Part shown: positions 1 to 12,000 of the stretch, in pieces | Layout of the letters: the number at the start of each line of letters is the position of its first letter | Position numbering within the stretch: the stretch's first letter is position 1 | Assembly: GCA_036429605.1 (NCBI GenBank) | Contig: CM071590.1 | Coordinates: 6,448,001 to 6,512,000, forward strand | DNA from: Cladobotryum mycophilum | Taxonomy: Eukaryota > Ascomycota > Sordariomycetes > Hypocreales > Hypocreaceae | DNA: 64,000 nt | Direction: 5' to 3' | Translations under genes and position numbers: made by a program | The notes under the pieces: generated by a model | Told to the model about the DNA's origin: nothing | What the model saw: the letters and a program-made list of their open reading frames with translations, nothing else | Database searches by the model: none

Positions 1-298
1 GGGGGACATGGGCAAGATGTAAGGTGAATCAGGATACTTGAGGTTCGTTAGAGCTTGTACAATGGCTAACAAAAATTGGTAGGGACATATGACTTACTTT
101 GCGTGCACCCTCGAGCAACTCCTTCTTGGTGATGGGGGCTCCCTCAACGCCCACGACGGGGAGGTTGAGCTTGGGTTTCTTGCTCAGGTTGAAGTAAACG
201 AACAGGATGGCCACGATGAGTGCGGCAGCCCCTGAGAGCGTTGGTGTTGAAGCCAGCGTCTTGACGACATTGTCGAGTTGCAGCTGTAGAGACTCCAT
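1..298 (-). CDS. Cytochrome P450, 5' end only (runs off left edge)
   Basis: Exon 1 (298 to 98, 67 codons) begins with an ATG and encodes a hydrophobic anchor at about residues 22-38, then a Pro-rich hinge and a KELLEGARK stretch. A GTAAGT donor at 97/96 opens a 61-nt intron with a CTAAC branch. Exon 2 starts at 36 and continues in frame with YPDSPYILPMSP, a sequence typical of the start of fungal microsomal P450s. The catalytic core and heme Cys lie outside the window, so the subfamily cannot be set. It is transcribed divergently from the terpene cyclase. A cluster-type motif at 591-602 lies about 290 bp upstream of its ATG, which suggests it is co-regulated with the meroterpenoid cluster. 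It could be the terminal desaturase/hydroxylase of the pathway or an unrelated neighbour. Confidence 0.72.
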
Positions 299-590
299 CT
301 TTTTTCTTGTTTGGTGTCACACACACAGACACCTAACCTGTGATGGATTATGATGATGTTGACCTGCGTCAGACCTTACTACTGTTTTGCCTCATAAGGG
401 CGGGGGGTTCGCAGAGACAAATAATAAAACACATGTTTGTCAGGATTCTCAGCAGAAGACATGCATTTCATTCCAAAACAAGAAAAACACAGATTGTTAC
501 TTGGACGAACTTTGAAAAATTGACCGAATTATGCAATGTATAGAACTTTGCGTTTGTGTTTGTCTGAGTTCTGGGCTGGGCTTGTAATAT

Positions 591-602
591 TAAATTCACC
601 GA
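591..602 (-). promoter_or_regulatory. Candidate cluster operator, TCGGTGAATTTA on the minus strand
   Basis: The + strand reads TAAATTCACCGA. It shares the 10-base core AAATTCRCCG with sites at 6787, 18634, 18864 and 22746. The CGG half is the typical contact triplet of Zn2Cys6 regulators, one of which is encoded in the cluster. It lies about 290 bp upstream of the partial P450 ATG. Binding is inferred. Confidence 0.5.
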
Positions 603-1419
603 ACAGCTGGTGAGTGTAAGGCAAACAGGATCCTGTGAGATTTTGGCTCCAGGGCGCCGCCTCCCTCGGTCCGTAATGCTGACGTTTGTTTATTCATTTC
701 GACGCCAGATGATTGGCTTTTCTCTCTCTCTGTGTGTCTGTCCTTTCCATTGCCTGAAACACTAAACAGATGGATCAATTCGATTTGGTTCATGATAGTA
801 ACTCGGAGCTGAAGATGATGCTTGCTTGCCTCCCCTGTTGCCCCCCTCCTACCCCCTGTGCATACAAGATGGAGAGGGGCAGATCCATTATTGGTACCTG
901 CATAGTGTCACATTTCGGTGCATTCTTTTCCTTGCTCACACCCACCACCACCCACCCACCACGACGGACAGATAAAGGTTCCCAGCATCGCCAAGCCCGT
1001 AGGCGAGTAGCGGAGCGGCAACATCTGACGTTTGCATGATGTTGATTCCGTGGATGCCCAGGTACATGGATTGCCTGCAAGATGATGAGCCTAGATAGAC
1101 ACTTAAATCCCGCTTACATCCGTAAACGCGCCATAGATTACACATGTTGTCTTTGCCCAGTGCGTGCGTGCGTGCGTGCATGTGTGCGTACGGCCAAAGG
1201 TATGTCTCGGAATAGACGATCGTAGGCTGACTGCCTTGAGCCTTTTTCCTTCTTCTTCTTCTTTGTCTGTCTGCCCCTCTCCCTCTATCTTTTCCTCAAA
1301 GAGGGCATCTCCGAACCGTAGAATAGAAGAATGCAAATGTTTCGGATGAAGGTTATCATCTTCTAGCTCGGCCGAATAGCGATTCCGGTTCGGTTCCGTC
1401 ATATCCTGAACACACCTTG

Positions 1420-1427
1420 TATATAAG
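1420..1427 (+). promoter_or_regulatory. Possible TATA box
   Basis: TATATAAG matches a TATA consensus but lies about 460 bp upstream of the terpene cyclase ATG. It would imply a long, CT-rich 5' leader. Weak evidence. Confidence 0.25.
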
Positions 1428-1890
1428 CCTGGGGGGAGAGCAAGGGAGGGAGAGAGGCATTCTCTCGTCCCTGTAAGACGTGGCGTTTTTGCCTTTCTCT
1501 TTTTTGGGTGTACGAGCCCAGAATATCCAATTTTATACATACCTACTACATGCATGCGTATTGATATGTTCTGAACACGCGTATTACTTCTTCTTCTTCT
1601 TATCTCATGCATACTACCGCTTGCTAAGTCCCTACGGTTTCATCAACGACACCCAAAAGGGAATAGAATCTCACAATCTGTCTCTCTCTGTGCCGTCGAC
1701 GCCCACGGTTTTCCCGTCCAGCTACAGAGAGCTCACTTTTGACAGGCCCGCCGCCCGACGCCCGCAAGGTTCTCTCATTTATCTTTGCTGGAGACTCATT
1801 GCATTCTTTCATTCTCAGAGAAGAAGCATAGCAATCAGTCAAACAATACAGAATCCCTCCACTTTGCATCACTCACTCTCTCTTATCATC

Positions 1891-2764
1891 ATGGGCTTCA
1901 GCGACGTCCCCCCACCCCATGTATCGCCATGGTTTGGCCCTGTATACGATGCAACCTTTCACTTCGCAGGAGCGGCGTGGACACTATGTTACATCCTCAT
2001 CGCCCGGGAGGGACTCCGGACAAAGTCGTACGGGATGCCGCTCTTTGCGCTCGCCAACAACTTTGCCTGGGAGATGGTCTGGGCCTTGTACGTGGCCGAC
2101 TCGCCGCTGGAGAAGACGGCCATGACCATCTGGATGGTCATCGACATCCCCATCATCTACAGCACGCTGCGGTACGGTGCGTATGAGTGGGCTCATGCGC
2201 CCGCCGTCAAGAGGAATCTGGGCAAGATCTTCGTCTTCCTGGTCGTCATGTGTGGCGCCGCTCATTTCGGCTTCGCGTCGTGGTGGATCCGAAACGGTAT
2301 CGCGGAGAAGCCTGGCAAATTCTATCGCGGCGTCGAGGGCCCTGACATTACGGAAATGTCCTTTTGGGCCGTCTCTACGTGCCAGGTCGTCGTCTCGGTG
2401 ACTTCCTTGGCGCAGTTGATCACCAGGCAGCACTCCGGAGGCACAAGTTGGGCCATCTGGTTAGTCATTCATATCCCTCCCTCCCCACACCCACCCTTGG
2501 AACGACTTTTTTGCTGATCATATTGACAGGGCTTCTCGGTTCTTCGGAACCCTAGTGGGCCTCAACATCAACTACGGTTGGGCTTGGTACACGTGGACAG
2601 AGGCTCATGAGTATTTCGTATCTTCCCCGGGCATCTTCATGTGGAGCATCACTACGATCTGTGACATTCTCTACGCCATCATCCTGCTCAACGTGAAGCG
2701 ATCGGAAAAGGTCCTCGCAGATGGACGCAAGGTGGCGGGTGATCAGTCCAAAAAGGGCCTGTAA
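1891..2764 (+). CDS. ascF: Pyr4-family membrane terpene cyclase (AscF-like)
   Basis: Exons 1891-2459 and 2530-2764 (GTTAGT donor, GACAG acceptor) encode 267 aa. The start is the ATG after TCTTATCATC, which gives the usual short N-terminus; the longer upstream open frame has no ATG at the right place. The protein is almost wholly hydrophobic with about seven membrane segments. It has the two acidic positions used by Pyr4-type cyclases to protonate an epoxide: Glu61 in NNFAWEMVW and Asp234 in TICDILYAI. In the known ascochlorin pathway AscF opens the terminal epoxide of ilicicolin A epoxide and closes the cyclohexanone ring (ilicicolin C). The gene converges on the epoxidase gene, with 225 bp between the stop codons. 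Family assignment is strong; the exact substrate is inferred from neighbours. Confidence 0.85.
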
Positions 2765-2868
2765 GAAAGTGGGTGTGATGACGGGATCTGGACACAACAA
2801 AAATAGACATGCTTTACGCTGTGAGTAAAATAATCATCGCTCAGTTCATAGAATTATAGAATGCATCA

Positions 2869-2888
2869 TTCTCTCTCTCTCTCTCTCC
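2869..2888. repeat. CT dinucleotide microsatellite
   Basis: About nine CT units in the short convergent 3' region between the cyclase and the P450-reductase gene. Confidence 0.8.
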
Positions 2889-2989
2889 AAGTATATATCC
2901 CTCCGAAATCTATATGTAGGCCTAGCATATACAATGAAACATGGAGGTCTATCTTCTAATATGCTTGATGAAACGCAAAAGCAGTCTAT

Positions 2990-5900
2990 CTATGTGAAAA
3001 TCTCTGTAGCAAAACGATCCAACTTCAATCCCTGTAACCATTGATCTGCCTCCTTTCCACTCGCGCCATGAGCCTCATCGTAAATCCGTTTCATTACATC
3101 CTCAACGCTCTTCCCGACCCCGGCACTTCCGCAGACATAAATGTTGGCACCATCTTCAAACACCGCCTTCTTGATGATGGCTCGCTCGTTCCAAATCCGG
3201 TCCTGGACGTGCGTGCTGCCCTGGCTGTGCTCGGCGCCTTGGGAAAAGGCGTAAAACACTTGTACGCAGCCGAGCTTGTCCCACTGCTCTAGTTCCTCCT
3301 TCAGCAGCGCGTCTCGTTCCGGATGTCTGCACCCGATGAAGAGATAAGCCGGGGCGAGTTTCCGGCCTGCCTTGACATGGAGCGCTCGTTCTTGGACGAA
3401 TGCTCTAAACGGCGCAAACCCGGTGCCCGCGCAGGCCATGACCATGGTGGTATTCTCGACGTCGCTCGGTGGGTGGAAGAGTCGAAGCGCGGGCTTAGTC
3501 GCGACGTGAATGCTGTCGCCCTCTCGCAGACTGGCGAGATAGTTTGATGCCACTCCCTGGAATCGTCTTCCTGCAACCGAAGAGGACTCCTTGTCAAGGA
3601 CGGACCATATTAATGTTGCAACGGAGGGGTCGGCCAGTGGGGAGGTGGCTATCGAGTATTGTCGAGGGTGCATAGGGGGCAGCATAGCCAGAAACTCTGG
3701 GAACGAAAGCGATATGGAAGAAAAGGCCTCCAAAATGTCAAGAACAGATACGCGCTTTGCTCTGATTGTGTTGTCAAAGTCTTCCTCCAAGGCGAGTATT
3801 CTCTTTTTAGCTGCCTCGTCAGACGCAGAGGCTGCGATTTTCGCAATGTTCTAGACGCAACTCGTTAGTCTTTGTTGTATGAATGCAAAACTCGTGTTCA
3901 AATATCCTACCTTTCTTGTCGCTGGTTGACTCAGTTCAACATATCCAGACAACAGTTCCCTAGCAGAAATCTGCCTGCCAGTAGGCAATGTGGTGTTCGC
4001 CCCCCGTGGAATAGTGAGAACAGTGTCCCAGGGCAGCTTTGCCCAATTAAAGACCCTGCGTACCGTGGCCCAGTCGTTGATGGGAAGAACAGCAAGGTGG
4101 TCGCCCGTCCTGTAGTTCAGGCCTGCCGGTAGCTTCACCGTTATCTGTCGCTTTTCCGGCTCCCCTGCCGCTGTCAAGACCTCATTCTTCAGAACGACGG
4201 CCTCGCTGAGATCTTGTCGCAGATCCCCCGAGCGACTATTCCTCTCGATCTTCATGTCGAATCCACCACCAACGCCATCTTGAGCTTCATCGACACCCAG
4301 AGCCGGCCACAGCTGCTCGTCCTGCCAGTTCTCAAAATCGGTTACTATGTCGCCAGTAATCACATCGCCCAGTCCCGTATCCACGATGCGGGTTGCGCCG
4401 TTCCTTTCCAGCTCCGCATCCAGCAACTTGGGCACGCGATGGAATGTAGCAACGTAATCGCGATTGCCGCAGCCATAGACGGCGTACTTGACGCCTTTCA
4501 GAGTCTCTCCCTTGAGGTTTTCTAGCCATGAGACAAATTGAAGGGCATTGTTTGGTGGTTGGCCATTGTAACTTGGGGAAATCAGGATAACTGGCTGTTC
4601 GGTGGGGAGCTTTCCCACAGCGGCGTCCATTTGACTGATGGTAGGCTGGTAACCACGACTAGGTGCGACACTGGCAAGACTGTGAGCCATGGCCTCGCAT
4701 GTTCCCGAGTCGGAGCCGTATAATATAGTAATAGGTTTCTTGAGGCTCTGCTCAGTAGATGTAGAAGGCTCGGCGGTTCCCTTGACCGGTACGCCCGCCA
4801 ATGAAGTGCTTCCATGGAGCACCCTCGACAGAGAAACGGCATCAACATGATCCCTCAGCTTGACATGCATATAGAGGTCATCAGGCTTAATCGTCAGGGT
4901 CTGCTTGATCTTGAGTTCGTAGTCGGGATCGGTTAGTTCAAAGTCAAAGTTCTGAAGCAGCATGGCTATGACAAGCAGACTTTCCTGCCATGCAAAGGCG
5001 CGGCCGATGCACGAACGCACTCCATTGCCGAATGGCTTCCAGCTGTTCTTGGGGAGCTTGCTAAAGTTCTCGTCGAGCATCCTTTCAGCCTTGAACTCGT
5101 GGGCGTCGTCGCCAAAGACGGACGGATCGCGCTGGATATCGATGAGGAGGCAAGCAATGCCCTGGCCCCTGGAAACTTCATATTTTCCTCCGCCGATAGT
5201 GACCTTATCTTCAACGAGATCTGGCCGGGGTTGTATCGTGATTACGGGGGCAGTGGGGTGCAATCTCAGAGTCTCGCGAAGACATGCCTCGAGGTAAGGA
5301 AGTTTTGACATGTGTTCAATGGTGATGGGGCCCCGACCGACGACCTGGTCAACCTCTTTTCTGGCCTTTTCAAGTACATCTGGGTACTTGAGTAAATAGA
5401 AGAACAGGAAAGATATTAAGCCGCTGGTGGTCTCGTGTCCTGTGCATAGAGTTAGTTCATTATGATCATGGGAGACAATAGAGTGAGTATGCTAACCTGC
5501 AATCAGAAAGACAATCATATTGTTCAGAATGCTCTGGTTTGTCAGCCCCTCGCCAGACTTTGGGTCTTTTCCATGAATCATTGCGTTCAAAAGGTCCTTT
5601 CTGTCTATCGGGTTCGCCAGCCGCTCATCAAGAACTTCAGTCGCAACTTTTTGGAGAGTTTCAATATCCTCTTGAAACTGGGCTTGTGAGCCCGGGATGA
5701 GGTAGTTGGCAAAGTTGGGTCTCGCCGCCCGCCTTCCAGATTCTTGGAGCACGCCAATCATGGATCCGATAAAGGGATGCATCTCTTCATGATAGAAGCT
5801 GTTGAAACGTGTGCCCATGGAGCATCTGGTCATGTATGAGTATGCAGTACTTGGCCAAATAAAAAGAGTCAATACTCACAGGGCGATGGTATCGAGTGTC

Positions 5901-6472
5901 AATCGAGTGAAATCCGAAGTCACATTGATGACTTCCCTAGAGCCAAATCTTGCCCACTTGACGACCAGTTGTGAAGCGAGATCGTGCATTTGATCAAACA
6001 TGCCTCGAATAGCAAGGGGCCCAAATGCTGTGGAAAGTATTAGGGAATTGCTCCACTGCGCATCGTATAAATAAAGTGCATGTCCATACCTGGCATCAAG
6101 ATGCGATGTGAGAGCTCCCAGTTAGCCTCATTGGAGTGAGCCGTGAATAGGGAGTCTCCGCAGGCGTTTCGCAGTTGAAACAATGGTCCAGAGACCATTT
6201 TCGTAAAGCGGCGCTCATCTGATAATTCATTGAGCAAGTCTCTGCTCGAAATAAAGATTCTCTCATTGCCGGCAAGGTAAAGCTTGTATATGGGGCCTGC
6301 AATTGTGCGTGTGTGTGTAAGTCCGTGATAGCTTCAAAAAGGGGTCCTTTACAGGAGCCGTACCATATTTGCTGGCCAACTTGCCAAGACTAGCCACGGC
6401 ATCCGTTGGGTCGATATCAAGGATGTTCCCAATAATGGGAAGGGGCCGGGGCCCAGGAATCTGCTCTGACAT
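2990..6472 (-). CDS. ascE: Self-sufficient P450-reductase fusion, CYP505 type (AscE-like epoxidase)
   Basis: Six exons join in frame: 6472-6364, 6296-6090, 6027-5880, 5825-5497, 5439-3911 and 3850-2990, giving 1060 aa, the usual size for P450foxy/BM3-type fusions. Order: P450 domain with the GPRPLPIIGN hinge, I-helix motif AGHETTS (about residues 264-270), ExxR helix (RETLR) and heme loop FGNGVRSCIGR with Cys408. An FMN/flavodoxin domain (ILYGSDSGTCEAMA), an FAD domain (RQYSIATSP) and an NADPH domain (ACAGTGFAPFRAF) follow. The start MSEQIPGPRP lacks a membrane anchor, as in soluble CYP505s. In the ascochlorin pathway AscE epoxidises the terminal double bond of the farnesyl chain. It shares a 593-bp divergent promoter with the halogenase. 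Fusion class is certain; the epoxidase role is inferred from context. Confidence 0.88.
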
Positions 6473-7065
6473 CGTTTCCTTGAACTTGTGCACTTGGAGT
6501 AAACAAGGCAAAGACTGGCGCTGGCTGCTTGGGTCTGTCTGGCTGGGTCTGCAAGAGTGCAATCAGCATATCGTCACCATTTTGGCTATTTGATTCGCAC
6601 TACCGGATACGGACAAAATAGGATTTTGGTGTCCTTCTTCGCAGGATGCAACCCCCATGGCGGTAAATTCGGGGTATTCTTTTTAGCTGAAGCTGATGGG
6701 CTATCGACTCCTCCTGTAAGCACCATAGATTGGACATGGACATGGACGGCTCAATCGAACCGCTGGGGGCGCATGGACCTAGTTGTCGGTGAATTTTTTA
6801 CTTGGGACACTGGGCTTCTGAGTCGTAAGACGAGGCTGATAGCCTTAGCCTATCTTACTGTCTTACTGCTTGCTTGGGAAAAAACCCGCCGAGCATCGTT
6901 CGACTCGGGCCACCAGCAATAGACACACCAAGCGAGAATCCAGAATAAAAAGACCATCTTCTGGAAGACTTATAGAATGGAATAAGAGCCATTGAGAGGA
7001 GCAAGTTCCAGAGCAGCTTTACCCGCAAGTCTCATTTCTCACGCCTCGACCCTCCCTATCCTATC
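6473..7065. promoter_or_regulatory. Bidirectional promoter, ascE/ascD
   Basis: 593 bp separate the divergent start codons. It contains one exact cluster motif (6787-6796) and a variant CGGTAAATTCG at 6661-6671. Open frames inside it have no recognisable domain. Confidence 0.6.
6786..6796 (+). promoter_or_regulatory. Candidate cluster operator, TCGGTGAATTT
   Basis: Exact reverse complement of the AAATTCACCG core. It lies about 315 bp from the ascE ATG and 270 bp from the ascD ATG, so it could serve both genes. Confidence 0.55.
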
Positions 7066-8993
7066 ATGGCTTCCTCTATTCCCAAAAAGACCACCGTGCT
7101 GGTCATCGGCGGCGGGCCGGGAGGATCTTACACTGCGGCAGCGCTAGCCCGAGAAGGCATTGACACGGTCCTCCTGGAGGGAGACAAGTTCCCAAGATAT
7201 CACATTGGTGAGAGTATGTTGGCATCTATGCGACATCTCCTCCGATTCATCGACCTGGACAAGACCTTTGATCAGTATGGATTCGTCAAGAAGGTAAGTG
7301 GAGAGAGATAGAGTGCATGCATTGCATCGCATTTTGCATGTGCAGCAATGGCTAACAAAAATCAAAACAGCCTGGTGCCGCTTTCAAGCTGAACAAGAAC
7401 AAGCGAGAGGGATGTAAGTAAACAACGATATGACCTATCATTCCCATTTTGAACTTGAGAGTTGACCAATCATCCTGATCAGACACCGACTTCATTGCTG
7501 CTGGAGGACCCAACAACTACTCATGGAACGTCATTCGTTCAGAGGCGGACATGATCATGTTCGAGTATGCCGGAAAGAGTGGCGCAAAGATCTTTGATGG
7601 CGTTCAGGTAAAGTCCATTGAGTTTGAGAACCCAACTCCCGCTCCTGCGGACGGTGGCGAGAACCCCCTCCCTGGCCGCCCCGTCAAGGCCACCTACATG
7701 GTCAAGGATACCAAGGCCACCGGCGAGATCTCCTTTGATTACGTTGTTGACGCCAGTGGCCGCATCGGTATCCTCAGCACCAAGTACATGAAGAACCGCA
7801 GATACAATCAGGGTCTCAAGAACGTGGCCAACTGGGGTTACTTTGAGGGTTGCGGTGCCTATTCTCCCGGCACCCATAAGGAGAACTCACCCTTCTTCGA
7901 GGCTTTGCAGGGTACGTTTTGTGGTTGCAACAGATACAACAGGAATATGGATAGATGTGGCTAACAAACTACATTAGATGAGAGCGGTTGGGCTTGGTTG
8001 ATCCCTCTGCACAACGGAACCACTTCTGTCGGTGTTGTTATGAACCAGCAGATAGCTACAGAGAAGAAGAAGGAGCGCAACTACGATGGAACCAAGGACT
8101 TCTACCTTGATTCTCTCACCAAGCTTGCTCCCAACCTGATGGCCATCATTGGAGAGGGCAAGCTCGTCAGCGAAATCAAGTCGGCCTCGGACTACTCCTA
8201 CAGCGCATCTTCATACGCCTTCCCCAACGCCCGTATTGTCGGAGATGCTGGATGCTTCATCGACCCTTACTTTTCTTCAGGCGTGCACCTTGCGCTGACC
8301 GGTGGTCTCTCCGCCGCGACAACCATCTGTGCGGCCATCAGGGGTGACTGCGATGAGGAGGCTGCTTGGAAGTGGCACAGCACCAAGGTTTCGGAGGCAT
8401 ACACCAGATTCCTGCTTGTTGTCTTGAGTGCCTACAGACAGATTCGAAGCCAGAACGAGCCTGTACTCAGTGACTTTGACGAGGACAACTTTGACCGTGC
8501 TTTCGCCTTCTTCAGACCTGGTACGTTTCCCCTAGACGAATGATAACTCACGGCTCTCTCTCTTTACTAACAAGTACCCGTTCTAGTCATCCAAGGAACA
8601 GCAGATGCTGCCAACAGCAAGCTCACACAGTCAGAGTTGAACCAGACGCTGGAATTCTGCGCCAACGCATTCGAGCCCGTCAAGGCAGAGGACCGCGACG
8701 TGGCCATGGAGAAGATTGCCGCCACGGTAGACGTCACGGCCTACCACGCCGACCTGTCTCCCGAGCAGAGACATGCCGTCAACCACATCCGCGCCCGACA
8801 GATGATGCGCACCGAGGACACCATGCACCTCGAGAACTTCACCACGGACGTCATTGACGGCCTCGTGCCTCACCTCGAAAGGGGAGCCCTGGGCCTGAAG
8901 AAGAAGGAAGCGCCAGCGAACGGCGTAGAGAGCCATGCTAATGGTGTCGCTGGTCTTCCACCCAGTGCCAACGGTGCCAATGGCGACGCATAG
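7066..8993 (+). CDS. ascD: Flavin-dependent halogenase (AscD-like)
   Basis: Five exons, 7066-7293, 7371-7413, 7483-7911, 7978-8520 and 8587-8993, join in frame to give 549 aa. The N-terminus has the FAD-binding GGGPGGS Rossmann motif, followed by FPRYHIGESML, a hallmark of flavin-dependent phenol halogenases. The halogenase signature WxWxIP is present as WAWLIP at about residues 238-243. Further on, GDAGCFIDPYFSSGVHLAL matches the conserved FAD/active-site segment. The C-terminal tail is low-complexity (NGVESHANGVAG...). Known AscD chlorinates the aromatic ring of ilicicolin B to give ilicicolin A using FADH2, chloride and O2. Divergent from ascE. Presence of the intact WxWxIP separates it from ordinary flavin monooxygenases; the substrate is inferred from neighbours. 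Confidence 0.87.
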
Positions 8994-9059
8994 GAGTTTT
9001 GTATATAATACGTACATGGACGCTTGATGGGGGGGGGATGTTTGGATGCATATGACCCG

Positions 9060-9065
9060 AATAAA
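9060..9065 (+). terminator. Possible polyadenylation signal of ascD
   Basis: AATAAA 67 bp downstream of the ascD stop codon. Confidence 0.4.
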
Positions 9066-12000
9066 AGGCAAAGTTGCCTTGTATGGAACGAGGCTCTATG
9101 TGTTATTGATGCTTTGTAATGGGTTTGTATTTTTAGATATAGGATAGACATGTCTTCTTCCAACATCCTGCTTGCCCCCCTCCCCACCCTCTCTCCCCTG
9201 TCTCTTCTGTCTCTTCTGTCTTCTGTCTTCACTTACCATCTTGTTTCTCTCGTGATTACTTTTTCCCTCTTTGTCCTTTTCATTACGGTTTACTGATCCA
9301 TCTCACTGCCGAAGTATTGTGTTCGGCCCGACCATCCGGCCCGAAGATATTTTCACGATGGAGAATTGTCTTTCTCTGGTTTGTGAGCTCTCTACAAAGC
9401 TGTCTGGGGGAAGTTTTTTGTGTGTTGGCTGCCTAGAGAGAGAATTTTGCTATGAGCACATGTCTCACAGCAAATTATCTCGGGCCTGGCCGACGTTGAG
9501 GGATAGCCAGCAGTGGCGTGATAATAGCGATCTTGATATGGCACTCTGAATCATAAAGTGGAGAGCTCTACTGACGGAATTGAGAGCGCACAGATATAGT
9601 TTGTCTCAATATATCTCCAGGTTTGTGTGTGCGTATTGCCCAGAAGATCATGTCCTGCAGTTGAGCTTGCTTGTTCGCGTCGCATCCAAAACTCGGCCGA
9701 GTGGCTTATCGTTTATCTGCCAAGACGTGATGCCCTCGGGTTATCAGGGAGTGGGTGATGGATGGAGGGAGGGATGGATGGACCCTGAGAATAATTGATC
9801 CTATTAAGCTTATTTTTTGTTTTTGTTTCCCTGCTTTGCAGAAACACTGATGCACAGAATGCAGTCTTCGTCACTTGAAACATTGATCACGTTTGCTTTT
9901 GATGTTGCAGCCCGTCCTGCATTGTGGTGTTTTGATGTCGAGGCTTGTTCCAAAACAGCATCTCTTAAGCTTCCATAAGAGGGACAGCCATATTCATAAT
10001 CGTTGTGTAAGCATGAGCTTACTATACTCCAAAACCGTGTCCTTGTTTCTGTCGTTTTCATCCAAGACTTTATGAAATTTGATATCACGACTCTTATTGT
10101 TTCTTTAACCTCCTCTTCACATCGCTTCGCTTCACTTCAAAACTATCTCTAGGGTAGCTTCGGAGTGAGCGTGGCATATTTCTGTATCGGGTAATGTGGA
10201 TTATCCTCTTCCAAGCAAGGGATGGGAGGGTGTCCTGGGAAAGATCTCTCAACTGAGACGGTGGATCAAAGCGGCAGAGGCAACAATAAGGCTTGTCTTG
10301 GTAAGGAAACAGATCTACAACTTGGGCTACCCTATTGAGTTGGACATACATGCCATGGGGATGTTGCACTTGGCATGGAGCAGCACCCACCGCAGCACCC
10401 ACCACCCATCAAGGCCAAAGTACCTACAGGTAAACGAAATGCCGTCTGGAGAAAACTCCACAACCCTGAGAATGTCCCCGGTACTGGCAAGTTTGACCTG
10501 CCTGTCAAGAGGCCCTTCTTCACAAGTATGTACTAGGCGTATGTATAGATGGTATGGATCCGGTTATAGTAGTAGTATGGAGCAGTGGTGGAAACATGCA
10601 TGCATGTCACGGTTCTCAATATGGCTGATGCTCATTTACCGCATTTATCCCCCCTACCTTAGCCCACACGCACACCACGTTTCTCCCTTGAACCGGTTGG
10701 CTGGATAGCCCATTTTTCTTAACCGATAGGCACTCAGCGATTAAAAAACAACCAAAAATTTCCTTCTTCTTCTTCTTCTTGGTACCTGTATCAGGCAGCC
10801 GTTTTTGTTGGTTAAGTTCAATGGGTGGTTCCACAAAGCGAACGAACGTGCTTTTGAGCTGAGGCCCGAGTTCTGAGACGTCTTTATTAATAACACTGCT
10901 CTATTATTGTACCCGATGGATATTTATGTCGTAATAGCAATCAATGTCTTTCCTTTTCCCCCCTTCTGTCTCTTCTGCGTCGTCACAGAATGATGCTTGG
11001 CGGACCATGATGTCAGTCATCAAATCATCAAAAAAGATGGACTGACTTGATTAAGGTGATCAAAGCTCTGAACTGGGTCTGTTTGGGACGGCATTTTAGC
11101 CTCCGGTTGGTGGAAACTGGAGGGCTGTTGGAAAGTATGCCTACCGCGATTGGATATCTATAGTAGCCATCAATAATAGGCGTCCTACCATTTTATGCAA
11201 GCGTGTGTGTGTTGAGTGAGTGAGTGTACTCCGTAGTAAGATCCGTGATCACCTGGACTCCAGCGCATCACTAAGAAGGGCGCTGTATTGACATATTTGT
11301 AAGTCATTAGACGTTATATGACTCCCCCTTGTTGATTTGGAACCTTGGGCCTTGTATGGATGGATATGGTATGGAACACAATCTCTTGGAGGGGAGGCTA
11401 CACACACATTTAGGGTTGGCGGCTGAGAATCCCAGCGCCAAGTCTTACCCATTAGCTGAGTCGCGTTAGAGTGCCACGCCAACTTTGTGTTCCCAGTGTC
11501 TACTTACTCTGTTCTCAGCAGGGAAATGACTCGTCTCGATGTCTACCCATTAACAGAGAGAGAAGGGTATCAGAAGAGAGAGAGAGAGGACTCAAGCGAG
11601 AGGGGGAGATTACCCACTCTACCCTGTAGCTAAAATCCTTTGAGTAAGCGTGTAGAATCTGCCTTTGGAGCTTCGAATGATCTGCCGGAGTGAGTAGGGG
11701 TACGGCTACGTAAGCGAGTAAGCGGCAAATCTTCCCAAGCCCATGATCATCCAACTCACGACATCATGAGCGCCATGTCTTAGTTTACTACGCCACTATC
11801 CTCTAATTTCAAGCCACAAGGTTGATCATTTTTTACGTACTCAAGCCCCGGGGGGGGGGGAGACATTTAATCTGAACACCAACTCGAGATGATTTGAGTG
11901 TGCGTGTTCGGGTTAAATGTACCCCCTTGAGTACCTCATCGTATTGCGAAGGAGGGCTTTGGTAGAAGAGAGCTACACTACAGTAGCTCGACGCCTTTTG

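Larger units (their letters stand above)
299..1890. other. Divergent intergenic region between P450 fragment and terpene cyclase
   Basis: About 1.6 kb without a convincing gene; the open frames here are short and have no recognisable domain. It holds one exact AAATTCRCCG motif (592-601), a weaker TCGGTGCATTC (915-925), CT-rich tracts at about 1235-1290, a GTGC repeat near 1160-1180 and a TATATAAG at 1420-1427. It probably contains the promoters of both flanking genes and a long 5' leader of the cyclase. Confidence 0.6.

Noticed and set aside
1480..1890. Upstream extension of the terpene cyclase frame
   Set aside because: CT-rich leader-like sequence; Pyr4-type cyclases start close to MGFSDV, and the family length fits the 1891 start.
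6557..6922. 121-codon frame in the ascE/ascD promoter
   Set aside because: It covers the shared promoter and the operator candidates; no recognisable domain.
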